From Epiperipatus broadwayi (lineage: Eukaryota > Onychophora > Udeonychophora > Euonychophora > Peripatidae): 64,000 nt of DNA. Both the position numbers and the translations under genes were made by a program. This document shows, piece after piece, positions 1 to 10,717 of this stretch. The notes beneath the pieces were generated by a model. It had not been told where the DNA came from. It saw only the letters and a program-made list of their open reading frames with translations, and searched no databases. Location: NCBI GenBank assembly GCA_028023455.1, contig JAQFVV010006310.1:3970001-4034000 (forward strand). The letters run 5' to 3'. Positions within the stretch are counted from its first letter, which is position 1; every line of letters begins with the position of its first letter.

Positions 1-2168
1 TTCCCTTTCCATTCCCCACCCTAAGTTCATCCATATCCTGCTCCATCCCATTTTCACAACATAATCTTTGTCAACTCCATGGCCTTCATATCTACATCCC
101 CCTTATCTGTTCCCAAACCCAGCATAAAATCCAATAACCCACTTTCTGTATAACCATTTTGTTTATGTTCAGTCTTCCATAACTTCATTATTTATCCCCT
201 TTCTGCTTTCAAGCATTTACATTGAATCAACAGATGCCTGTTATTTTCTATGCCTTCCTTATACAACTTGCAGACTAAACATCCATATTTTTCCATTTAC
301 GTGTATATTCCCTTGTTGCTAAAGATCCCATTCGAGCCTTAAACAGTAAACTACTGTCCTTGCTATTATCATAAATTAACTTGCACCCAATGTTCTATTT
401 ACTTCTATAAATATTTAAACTCTTTTTACTAGTTCTCCATCTCTCCAACTCCCTATTCTTTATTAATGCATCTATTCTTCTATCCCATTCCTTACCACTA
501 TAACATTCAACAATTCTCCTAACACAGTCATCCACCTCTTGTACAAGTATACTGATATACATTCTTTATTCAAATCTTCTGCACACTGCATTACCTTTCT
601 CTCCCATCTTGTTGCCTGCCCTTTACTCATAACCCAATTAAATACTATTTTGGCTATTCTTTTATTATCCATAAACTGCAATCCACTTCTCATACAAAAA
701 CTTGGCCATCCCATTTTCTCCTTGAATTGCATTCTTTGTGGTCCACACATCTGCATCTAATGCATGTCTTCCTACTTCCCTTTGTACTTTTTTTAAGCAA
801 TCTAATACCCTTTACTAACACATAGTGCATCATTGTCATATGTTAATCCAGCTACTGCCACTCCCTTCCATACAATTCTAGCTACATCATATTTATTCTA
901 TGAAAACACTGTTAATTTCTTTATCAATCCCTTTCTTTTCTTTGCTTCATTTATCAATTTTTTCTACTATTCATCCAAGCAATTTTTCTGATTACTCAAG
1001 ATGATTCACAAATAACTATATCTATTTATTACCACACTTAATTTTATATCCCCAATAAAAATTCTACATTTTCTCTTTCCCCAGTATTAACTATCATTAT
1101 ATTTGGATTTTTCTTCACTAAATTTAATCCCCATTTCTTTACCCACTCTTGCGCATGTCCTCATCATAACTTCCATATCTTATCTTCTTTCTGCACACAA
1201 AAAAACATCATCCGCAAAAAAAAGATCTGACAAAGTATATACTCCCTTGCCATCTATTAACGGTATCTCTATCCCTCTTCCTAGTCTTTCTATTGCTCTC
1301 TCCATTTCACTCAAACAGAACAAAAACAAAATAGATGACATAGGGCATCCTTATCTTAGTCCCACCCCATTTTTAACTTTAACTGATTCTATATCCCCTA
1401 ATTGATATGATAGTAATTATTTTCATATAATTTCTTAATAATATCCACTAAAGCTTCATCCATTCCCAAACTTACTAAACTTATCAACAATTTATTTCTA
1501 TTTACTCTATCATATGGCTTCTCTATATCTATATAAAACTCATATATAACTGTCTACCTGAGTTTCCTACTCATATTCATAAGTTGTGTAACTACATATA
1601 AACTATTTCCTATATGCCTATCTGACCTAAAACCTCCTTGAATTTCCCCCACTACATTATTTTCTTTCATCCATTTTGTAACTCTTCCAGCCACCATATA
1701 TGAAAAAACTTTATATAAAACTGATGTTATCGCTATCAGTCTATAATTGCTTAACTTTCTATGATCCTTCCCCTTTCCTTTAAATAATAATCTTACTCTT
1801 GTATTACTCCAACTACCCGGAAAAACTCTCTTCTGTGCCATCTTATTAAAACATGATAGCTTTACTTTTGCCTAAATTCATTAGCATCTCTGCTGACCAT
1901 TCATCTAAACTTCTTGCCTTTCTACTTTTCAATTTCTTCCCTGCCTCATTCAGTTCATTTTCTGTAAACCTAATATTCCCATTACTATATGCTTTCATAT
2001 TTTCTATCCCTCTGTCCTTCACATCTAATATCTTTTCTATATCCATTACATACCTATTCAAGATTTTCTCTAATTCTTCTCTAGAACTACACTCTATTTC
2101 ATCATCATCTAGTAATACTATTTCTCTCCCCCCTATATTTCTCCTTATAATGTTAATACCAAAAATTT
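1..2168 (-). mobile_element. Non-LTR retrotransposon (LINE) remnant, copy 1
   Basis: Reading the minus strand, a reverse transcriptase is recognisable in broken frames. At 2061-1846 lies the segment before the RT (LKSRKARSLDEWSAEML). At 1841-1554 lies RT core sequence, including LLFKGKGKDHRKLSNYR, SVLYKVFS and GEIQGGFRSDRH, the usual order of fingers and palm motifs. Near 1230-1200 the catalytic FADD box (FFADDVF) can be read. The 760-1 part encodes the C-terminal region. The frame changes near 1843 and several stops show it is inactive. The element runs off the left window edge at its 3' end and is 5'-truncated near 2168. A second copy in the same orientation lies at 62880-63782. The family was not identified; the motifs fit an ordinary non-LTR RT with a cysteine/histidine C-terminal region. 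Confidence 0.85.
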
Positions 2169-4884
2169 GATGTGATGTAAATTTTGTTGTGCTATAGATG
2201 GTGGCTCCATCTTGAGAACATATGCTGTAGTAGCAACAAAATATTTAAATATATGTTTAAAAATTTCACATCATAGGTAATTAAAATAATTATTAATGTT
2301 TGCAAATTTGTGTTCAAATAATATTAGCGATTATATTTTTGCCATCTTAATTTTGAAATAATAATAACAAGCATGGAAAAAGTATATATATATTTGTGCA
2401 TATTCATAAAGAATTTTTGAAAGATATTATTTATTATATATAAATCAATATAAAATATTAGACAAAAACTCCTAGTAGAAAAGTAATATCTTTAACAAGT
2501 CACAAAATTATTTACATTCTTCTATCTAAACTAATATTGGATTAATATACAGTGAGACAAATATTCTATGTTATATAGTGAGGCATCACATAGTAGAAAG
2601 ATGAAAAAAATGAAAGTGCAATTTAAGACTAATTTAAATAATGCCTGTAGTTATCTATGTGACTATTTTAAAACTAAGTAGAAGTCACAGTAAGTAAACA
2701 AGAGTTAGATTAGAAAATAAGCAGAATCAAGTGATAATTGTGTTGATAAATCATATATTTTAAATCATTTCTCATCTTAGATAAGTTCTTTTTAAATGAA
2801 ATAAAAATAAAATAAATATGCATATTGTGAAGAATGAAATATTATTATAAGAGCAATAACAGATCTAAAATAAGTTTATATACAAGATTACAAATATTAG
2901 GGAATAATGATGATTCATATCAAGTAGACTTTCTTATTTTGTAAACTCTTTAACTTATTGATTTTATTTATATAAAATTCTTTGAATTTATTTGTCAATA
3001 ATCTGTGTTTAATTAAAAGAGTTTTAATTGTCTAGAACATATAATGTCTTTTTTATTTTAATTAGATAATTTATATTGAAGTCAGATATTTAGGCAGATT
3101 TTAATTGTAGCCACTTATAATTTCTGATATGGAGATGAACTACAAAATAAATAATTACAAATCATCAATAAGCAATCTTAACTTTATAGACACATTACAA
3201 TACCAGGTTATGGATATAAGGCATTGTAATCTTAATTAAAACTTCATAAATCTTAAGACAGCAATCTAATATGGAGAGTTAGTGCTTCCATTACTATTGT
3301 GTATGATGACATTTAAACTTTTGTCATGATAGCATGTAGCACAACTGCCAATCTCAGCCAAAACAAGTGTACTTCAAAAAACCTATAAAGCAGAAAATAT
3401 TCTGCATGCCTCATCTTTAAATAACTAGCTAAATGTCATTAGCAATATAAAACAAACATATATTATTTACTATTTTTTTCTGTATTAAAATATTTCCTTT
3501 TTTGTTAATTAAAAATTTGCAGACACGTTGCACAACATAATGTATACATATTAAAATAAAATATTGCTTTGATAAAATCACAAACTCAATTTCAAGTACA
3601 ACTAAGAATATTCAATAAGCTAAACTATACCTAAGTTTTTCATTGTTAAAACAAGATAAAGTTTCAGAATTTTTCAGAAACAATTCCTTCCATCTTCACA
3701 AGATTGACATTAATTAGTTCACATATACAAATATACTTATGTGTATGCAATGAAGTCCAGTAATAAATGATTTTATAGGGCAGGGCAATTGTATTTTTGT
3801 GAAAAATTCAAATTTAGATAAACATTTTACATCGTTTTGTTTAATTATTTTTAATACATATGTTACGTATATGTTATTTTTAACCTCTCTCTCTATATAT
3901 ATATAAGTGTGTGTGTATATATATACACTGACAGTTTTAACAGAATTTTCTATGTCTTATTCAGCATAACTTTCAGCTATGATATAATCAACGATGTAAA
4001 TGAGAGTTATTTAGAATGAGGTACTTAAAAACTTTCGCTAAAGTTTCAATATTTATATTTATAAGTATGTGAAAATTTTTTAATTTGTTATATATAACTC
4101 TTTATATAAAAGATTTATTTATTTGTGAAAATATTTGAGAAAGTATAACATTTCTAGTTTTCACATGTATAAAATATTAAGATCAGATCTAACTTTCTTA
4201 TTTAAAGCTGGTATATAAACTAAAGCCATTTCCACTTTTAGTTTATAAATGGATCAGATAAACAAAATATTATTACTATATGAAATAATTTCAGTTTAAA
4301 ATGAAGTTTTTAATTGGTTATTTGCTTGGCTACATTATAGATAAAAGTTATCTGAAATTAAACACAAAAAAATCCTTTAAAACATTCAATATTTACATGT
4401 TCACAATACATATATATACCTATAAATATACACACACAGATAAATAGAGGTAAGAAAACTTGAAAATAAAAACCAAAAAATAATAATATAAAAATAAATA
4501 ATTTTTATAAAAAGAATCCATATAGGATGTCCCAAAGATTTAGATCCATAGATTAACTATATATTTTTTATTCTTCATAAATTAATGTTTCTAATGTTGC
4601 ATAACAGTTTAAAATAATTTTGAAAAAGAGAAAAAGTTCTTATACATGAAGCAGCAAGAGTCTTTTGTAAATGAGAACAACTTCTATACACACCCACTGA
4701 CAAGTAGTTTTAAAATCTGTATTATATTATAATTATGCAAAATTAAATCTAATAATAAAAAAAAAAAAACTTGTGTAGAAGAGAGAAGAATTATAATAAA
4801 TTACCTATAAAGTCAAACTTTTGGGATAACCTTTACATGAATTTCACATTTTGTTAAAATAAAAATTATAAAAAACAATCTTAC
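2169..4884. other. AT-rich non-coding stretch, probably ENT intron
   Basis: I see no coding exon, RNA gene or transposon with clear ends here. The stretch follows the last ENT exon found in the window (minus strand), so it is probably intron if the gene continues leftwards. It contains homopolymer A/T runs and one short microsatellite. A phrase near 4525-4545 (ggatgtcccaaagattt) resembles the terminus of some DNA transposons, but no partner end was found. Confidence 0.5.
3884..3926. repeat. CT/TA/GT compound microsatellite
   Basis: Successive CT, TA, GT and TA dinucleotide tracts are read directly from the sequence. It is a simple repeat with no other signal. Confidence 0.9.
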
Positions 4885-4970
4885 CGAACCAATAATTACA
4901 GAATTGGTGTATTCACCAGGCAACATGGCTGCTAAACCATAAATAGAATTCTGATAAATAGCATTGGCCA
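4885..4970 (-). CDS. Equilibrative nucleoside transporter, exon (TM4-TM5 region)
   Basis: This 86-bp exon on the minus strand encodes ANAIYQNSIYGLAAMLPGEY followed by TNSVIIGS. That matches the conserved ENT (SLC29) stretch with NA.YQNS.YG.A..LP..YT..V..GS. ENTs are multi-pass membrane carriers that move nucleosides across the plasma or organelle membrane down their gradient. The acceptor is AATAG just before 4970 and the donor is GTAAGA just after 4885. The first codon is split 1|2 with the preceding exon (A|TG) and the exon ends in phase 0. The next exon should start with the SG..TS.. segment of the family; I could not find it in 1-4884. The exon lies only 163 bp from the preceding one. Confidence 0.85.
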
Positions 4971-5133
4971 CTATTGTAATATAAAAATAAGTAAAACAAA
5001 TATCATTAATTATATTAAAAGAATAATAAATGTAGAAAATCAAAAGCTAAAAAAATAATCTCTATGAAAATATATAGTATTTGACAGATTATACAAATAT
5101 TTTAATATTATTCAAATAAATAGAAATACTTAC

Positions 5134-5184
5134 TATTTATTATTACGATGGAGACTAATGTAATATAAAAAAAAGGTAATGGCC
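5134..5184 (-). CDS. Equilibrative nucleoside transporter, exon (TM4 region)
   Basis: A 51-bp exon reads PLPFFYITLVSIVIIN, a hydrophobic helix. It fits between the other ENT exons without a frame break. The acceptor is a pyrimidine-rich tract ending in CAG just beyond 5184, and the donor is GTAAGT next to 5134. The first codon is T|GG (Trp) split with the exon at 10623-10717, which restores the ENT motif of W before a membrane helix. The last base gives A|TG with the exon at 4885-4970. Both junctions keeping the frame is strong support for so small an exon. Confidence 0.8.
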
Positions 5185-5552
5185 CTGAAAAAAAGAAGAA
5201 GAAAGAGTTATCTATTGATATTTTTGCTTTCGATTTGAAATTTTTATTTAACCAAAACTATACTGCAAATGAACTTCATTTAATATATATAATTTTACTT
5301 TAAATCAATTTCACATATATAGTGTATAATATTATTAGATATTTCTGCAGTTAGTTAATATGTATACTCTATGAATATATTATATTTAGTTTGAGTACAT
5401 AATTATATATGTATAAAAAAGCATTAAGTAACTTTTCTGTTTAAAATTGTTGTTGACATTTTTTTTTTATTTTTATATATATATATATTTTAAAAAAAGC
5501 TTAATACAATACTATATTATAATCAAACTTTCTTATTAATTAAAAAAAAAAA

Positions 5553-6756
5553 GGTAATTGTGAGTTTTCAGAACTACCAAAACGGCAGCCCATATTTCAT
5601 TAATAATCTACCAAAATTAATGTTAAATTAAAAAAAAAAGAAATAAATTTCAATAAATTTAATTGCCAATCTTTATTTCTATCTTCTGACATTTACAAAA
5701 TTAATATTAAATTTTAAAAAAAGGAATAAATTCCTATAAATTTAATTGCTAATCTTTATTTCAATTTTGTTTCCTTACTTCCCAGACATGCGTTAGCTGT
5801 GTTTACAAAAAATGACTGGAAGCCCTACAATCTCCTGAAAATGTGTTAGTTATGTTTACAAAAAATGAGTGAAAGGCCTACAACCTCCCAAGTTACATTT
5901 ACATAAAATGAACCAATATATATAAATACAAGTTTATTCATGATGGTGGTATGCAATCCCTAATGGTACAGTTCCCCAGTGTTTTTTTATTTTCATGACC
6001 ATTAATACATACTTTTTTGAAGGGTAAGATTCCCCACTGCACCCTGTTTTATAATAGGAAGATCCCAAATTTTGATTATTATTATTAATATTTACCAAAA
6101 AAAAAAAAAACTGTGGCTAAAAGAAACATACTGAACTGAAAGTTACAACAATGTTAAGAGTGGCTCGTAGTTTCTACATTGTAATATAAGTAAAAAAAAA
6201 AAAATCGAATAAATATTTTTCATGAAATTTATCAGAATTTATAGAAAATTTATCAGAATTTATTATTTTTCTTGAAATTTTACATTAATTCTTTTTTTTT
6301 TTTTAAATTTAACAACTAAAATCTTCAGGAGATTATAGGTCCTCAGAACATTTGTAGCAATTTTGGAAGCCATTATTGATTGCATACTAATGGCATGAAT
6401 AAACTGTAAATATTGTATTTATATATATATTTTGGTTCAATTTTTATAAATATAACTAGACATGAACAAACTATAAATATTGTATTATTATTTGTGTAAG
6501 TAAGATATCATTGGAAGATTGTAGGCCCTCCACTCATTTTTTGTAAATCAAGTAATTTAAAAAAAATTGAAATAAAGATTGTCAATTAAATTTATTGAAA
6601 TTTATTACTTTATTTTTTAATTCCTTTTTTTAAAATTTAATATTAATTTTGTTAATGAAATATGGGTTGCTAATAAGCCCTTGAAACTGTATATTTATTA
6701 AATTTTATCAAAAATGCAGACTGCCACCTTGGTAGTTCTGAAAATTCACAAGTACC
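5553..6756. mobile_element. Foldback DNA element with long inverted arms
   Basis: The left end (5553, ggtaattgtgagttttcaga) and the reverse complement of the right end (6756, ggtacttgtgaattttcaga) match closely, and similarity continues for about 40 bp before becoming patchy. The left arm holds two diverged copies of an A/T-rich unit (about 5610-5690 and 5697-5775) and two copies of a tttacaaaaaatga unit (about 5787-5835 and 5840-5890). Parts of both units recur in inverted orientation at 6505-6660. No transposase is visible. Flanks are poly-A, so a target duplication cannot be judged. It lies in the ENT intron between the 51-bp and 95-bp exons. Probably a non-autonomous TIR transposon. Confidence 0.7.
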
Positions 6757-7978
6757 AAAAAATCTTTTCCCCATCTTCACATGAGCCTTACTTAAAATAA
6801 ATTAAAGTTCTAAGAAAAACTTTAAATATCAAAATATTTTTCCACTCTGTTCCATATCTAAGATACCATAATGATCTACCGAAAATATTACTGTCACATA
6901 TGGATTAGTCTAATATCAAATAGTTGTATATGAATTTCAAGCAATTCTATTAAGTTTAAATGTATTAAATCTCAATTTTAAAATTTCATTCTAACTTAAA
7001 AAAGATCAAAACTTTACTAATTAATATACCAACAAACAAACCGATATTTCAACTTCAATAAAAGCATTTAAAAATAAAAAATTGAAACCTGTTGAATAAA
7101 TTATAACATTTTTTGTTTATTGTAACATTCAGTTAATACTTTTTCAATTAATCAAACTATTTTTCTGAATATATTAAACACAGAGTTTTTTGATACACTT
7201 GGTTACATTCAAATAATTTTTTTTATAATATTTAAAAACTACTGAGATTTATTTTAGAATATATATAACTTATTAATAAAAACAATTAACATTTTTAATT
7301 TTTATGCTATCCTGAATTATTTCAACAATTATAAAATTATTTCAATGAAATTTGTTAAATGTAAAATAAGTGATATTTTCTTTTAATAATTAAAACAATA
7401 AAGATATATAAAGTATTAAACACTCTTATACACAATAAAAGGTTAGGAATCAAAGATAAATTTATAATTTTTTTTAAAACTCGTTTTGATTCATAAATCT
7501 AATAATAAGCAAAATAATATTAATCTGAAATTTCTGATTCCAATATTTTTTTATATTTGTGATTTTTCCATTACAAAACTAGATCTTTTATTCTTCATTA
7601 TAAATCTAAACTTTGTTGAGATTAAAAAAAAAAACCCCAGATAGCTCACAACAAATTTTATTAGTATTTGGTGAATTTTTTTTTTTAATTTCCTTTATAA
7701 ATGTGTGTATAAAACTAATGTATACATAATAAAAAGTTAAAAATCCCACTGAAATTGTGTTTGTTTGGATAGTAGAAATTATTGAGTTTAGTTATTTGAA
7801 TAAATAATATTCTATATATATCTTGGCAATTTTTTTTTAGATAAAGTAAAGTTTATTAAAATACACCTATAGGACTCTGTGCTCTATTTAGATGATTAAA
7901 ATAAGACTTTAAATGATGAATAAAAATTACACTGTTTCAAACATTTTTATTTTCTTTATATAATTATAGCAAGTTTAA
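6757..7978. other. AT-rich intron, nothing recognised
   Basis: The stretch between two DNA transposons in the ENT intron has only A/T runs and short direct repeats. I saw no exon-like segment with splice sites. Confidence 0.5.
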
Positions 7979-7986
7979 AAAAATTC

Positions 7987-8033
7987 GGTTGTCATCTGAT
8001 CCTTCGTGTCAGCCGCCAGAGGCGCGATTTCTA
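7987..8033 (+). repeat. Left terminal inverted repeat of the 2.2-kb TIR element
   Basis: Matches the reverse complement of 10121-10167 at 44 of 47 positions. The inner half (ccgccagaggcgcgatttct) is identical at both ends. Confidence 0.95.
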
Positions 8034-8150
8034 ACTGAAAAACACATTAATATATAGTTCCCGGGATAGCGATTCTCTATTAATATTGACTTTTTTTTTG
8101 GTTTGTTTACAAAGTTTACTTTTTTTCGTTTCTGAATTATTTTTCCCAAA

Positions 8151-9043
8151 TAATATTTTTGACGATGGGATAATAATAGTTTTTTTTTTTTTTTTACCAA
8201 AGGGTCTTTTTTGGTGTGTTCAAATAGTAATTTGTGTTTTTTTTTTTAAAAAAATAATATTACTGTTTTTGTAAAATTGGATTGACAAAATTCAAGAGAG
8301 AACGGGGTTTTATGATGGATCTTTAAATAATAATTTACGTTACTTTGATAGGTTTACATTTGATTGCCGAAAACAATTATTGGGAGAAGTGTTGGTTTTT
8401 TTTTTTGCGCGCGTGTGTTTATGTTTAAATAAAATTAAAAACCTTTACTTTTATCAGTTTACATTTGATGGACGACCGATTGGACTTCCTTTCATTTATA
8501 AATTATGGTTTTGATTCTACAAATAAATATTTTTGACAATGGGACGATAATAGTTGTTGTTTGTTTAATTTTTATTGACAAGAGCGGGTGTTTTTTTGGT
8601 GTAGATTCAAATAGTAATTTGGGTTACGTTTAAATAATAAGTTGCGGTCTTACTTTGATCGGTTTACATTTGATTCCCGACACTAATTACTGGGAAGGGT
8701 GTTTTTTTGTGTGTACGATTGTAGACAACAATTATTGGGAGAAGGGGTGTAACCGTTTAAAGAATAGTAGTTTACGTTACTTTTAGTAGTGGTGTACATT
8801 TGATTGCTGACAATAATTAGTGAGAGGGGTGGGTGTTTTTTGGTGATTGGCGACAACAATTATTGGGAGAAAGAGTTTTGCATTTTGTTTTTGTTCGTGT
8901 GTATGTTTAAATCAAAATTTAAGTTACTTTTATCGGTTACCATTTGACTGAAAACCGCTTTGACTTTCTTTTTTTTTTTTTTCGTTTATAAATTATTTGG
9001 GTTTTCCCAAATAATATTCGATTTGACAATGGGACAATAATAG
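8151..9043. repeat. Three degenerate long tandem units inside the TIR element
   Basis: An anchor phrase, tttgac(g/a)atgggataataatag-like, recurs at about 8157, 8530 and 9018. Each copy is followed by attgacaagagcg-, ttcaaatagtaatttg- and tttacatttgattgcc-like segments in the same order. The spacing is about 370-490 bp, so the units are diverged and unequal in length. Confidence 0.75.
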
Positions 9044-9371
9044 TCTAGGTTTCTTTAATTTTGATTGACAAGAGCGAGTCTTTTTCGGTGTACGTTCGAA
9101 TAGTAATTTGGGTTATGTTTAACTAATAATTTACTATCTTACTTCGATTGGTTTACATTTGATTGGCCAGGACAATTAGTGGGAGGGTTTTTTTTGTTTT
9201 TTTCTGTACGATTAAAGAATAATTGATGTTCCTTTTATTTGACTGTTTGATTGCCGACGACAACAATTATTGGGAGAAGAGGGGTTTTTGGGGCTACGTT
9301 TAAATAAAAATTTTAGTTACTTCTTTTATTTTACATTTGATTACCAACGCCAACAATTATCGGGAGAAGAA
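8361..9371. repeat. Eight copies of a ~30-bp motif inside the TIR element
   Basis: The motif gattgccgacaacaattatt followed by gggagaag is found with substitutions near 8361, 8671, 8717, 8801, 8844, 9160, 9248 and 9338. All copies are in the same orientation. Spacing is irregular (about 45-320 bp), so it is an interspersed set nested in the larger tandem units. Confidence 0.8.
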
Positions 9372-9937
9372 GGGATGTACGTTTAAATAAAAATTGAAGT
9401 TACTTCTTTTATTTTTGACATTTGACGAAGGTCATTTAGAATCTCTCAAACAAGCTTGCCTTTACGAAGTGAACCTTTCCATCGGAAGATGTTTTCGGAC
9501 CTCAAATCTGCATATATTTGCCGCACAATCCAATCTTTTCTTTCAGCATTCCCATCTTTTAAAGTTTTCTGTTGTGGGAATTAGCCGTACTTTTTGTCTC
9601 GGAAAATTTCTCGCTAAAATGTGACTCAAAGCGTGATTTTTAAATTTTTACGCTATTCCACCCTAATCGAAAATTTAGGAGAAATACAAATTTATGAGGA
9701 ACAATCACGATACTGTTAAAATTGATAAAATGTAACAGTACATCGATTGGTCTTAAAAAAAACAAGGCACCGATGAAAATTTAAATAATTTTGACACGAT
9801 CAAAATAAACACCCTAGTACGATATTGTTACATCAAATACATAACGCAGCATTACGATATAGTGTGTGACACAAGCAACTGCGGCATTTTCCTCTGCTTT
9901 TAGCATCAGAAAAAGCCACACAGTTAGCCGCTAAGCC

Positions 9938-10078
9938 GAGTTAACACTCTTTCTAGATTTTATCGTAGAAAGGAGACTTAACTTCCAAGTTAATACTCTA
10001 CCTTTTAGCATAGAAAGTAGACTTAACTCCGAGTTAACAATCTTTCTAGGATTTCTTTTAGAAAGAATGCTTAAAGGC
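9938..10078. repeat. Three ~45-50 bp subterminal repeats, each with a small palindrome
   Basis: Units begin at 9938, about 9986 and 10031 with (g/a)agttaa(c/t)a.tct. Each contains tttcta..tagaaa-type dyad symmetry and ends in an ..cttaa.. segment. They lie just inside the right TIR, where subterminal transposase-binding repeats occur in some DNA transposons. Confidence 0.75.
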
Positions 10079-10120
10079 TTGGGTGCGGCCGCGGAAACGG
10101 CATATTTCTAGAAATTTAGC

Positions 10121-10167
10121 TAGAAATCGCGCCTCTGGCGGCTGACACGAACGATCAGACGACAAAC
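10121..10167 (-). repeat. Right terminal inverted repeat of the 2.2-kb TIR element
   Basis: Inverted partner of 7987-8033, followed directly by the aaaaattc target duplication. Confidence 0.95.
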
Positions 10168-10622
10168 AAAAATTCATATAAATTTTGGAATTTTTATAAA
10201 AAGAAAAAAAATAAAGAATCAACTATGAGCACAAATAACTGTCAAAAAATGAATCAGATGATGGAGTAAAATCTGCAAATAAGAGGCTGCTAAGACTTAC
10301 TTCAATATAGCTTGAAAATTGGAACAAAAAAAAAAGCAAACTCAAATTCACATTTATTAATAATGAAATCAAATAATCTGGAAATTATATAAAATTATTA
10401 ATTTAAACAATATAAAATTTTATGTTTAATTTTTTTGATTCTTTAAGAATATTATGACCAAGAAATAATTCTTAACTATCAAATATGCTAACCTTTACCA
10501 TTGCTTGCCACATAATAATATACTTTACTTTAGCATTTATTTAGAATTTTAATTTATATTAAATCAAGTCCTTTCTATCATAAAATTCTATAATAAAACA
10601 ATTTATCTCTTTAAATACTTAC

Positions 10623-10717
10623 ATTCACTACTATTGATTATGGCAAGAATTATTGTGACAATGAAGATAACAATAATTATTATAATACTCCAAATAGTTC
10701 GCTTGGTTAAGTCTCCC
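10623..10717 (-). CDS. Equilibrative nucleoside transporter, exon (TM3 region)
   Basis: A 95-bp exon reads GDLTKRTIWS followed by an isoleucine-rich membrane helix and INSSE. This matches the ENT segment after TM2, a loop with G.LT.R followed by TM3. The acceptor is TTTTTAG at 10718 and the donor is GTAAGT at 10622. The entry codon is GG|G with the exon at 27342-27465 and the exit codon is T|GG with the exon at 5134-5184, so both junctions keep the frame. The intron before it is 16.6 kb and carries the Ty3/gypsy insertion; the intron after it is 5.4 kb and carries two DNA transposons. Confidence 0.88.

Larger units (their letters stand above)
7979..10175. mobile_element. TIR DNA transposon, 2181 bp, with 8-bp target duplication
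   Basis: The element proper spans 7987-10167. Its terminal inverted repeats are 47 bp (7987-8033 and 10121-10167) with three mismatches, and they are GC-rich against an AT-rich background. The direct repeat aaaaattc flanks it exactly (7979-7986 and 10168-10175), so the ends are defined. An 8-bp duplication fits hAT, Mutator-like, P or Merlin families; the termini do not let me choose. No transposase ORF is visible. The interior is made of degenerate repeats and T-rich runs, plus a less repetitive part at 9390-9930 with an open frame of 76 codons (9394-9624) that I do not recognise. It lies in the ENT intron. Confidence 0.9.

Noticed and set aside
1103-1405. Plus-strand frame of 100 codons
   Set aside because: It is the shadow of the minus-strand LINE reverse transcriptase (FADD region) and has no recognisable domain.
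4813-5043. Minus-strand frame of 76 codons as a stand-alone small gene
   Set aside because: It is read-through of introns around the ENT exon at 4885-4970. The frame-keeping splice sites show that only those 86 bp are coding.
8009-8274. Two overlapping frames rich in Lys or Phe
   Set aside because: Low-complexity A/T runs inside the TIR element; no domain.
9394-9624. 76-codon frame inside the 2.2-kb TIR element
   Set aside because: Composition is less repetitive than the rest of the element, but there is no domain or transposase motif, so I did not call a gene.
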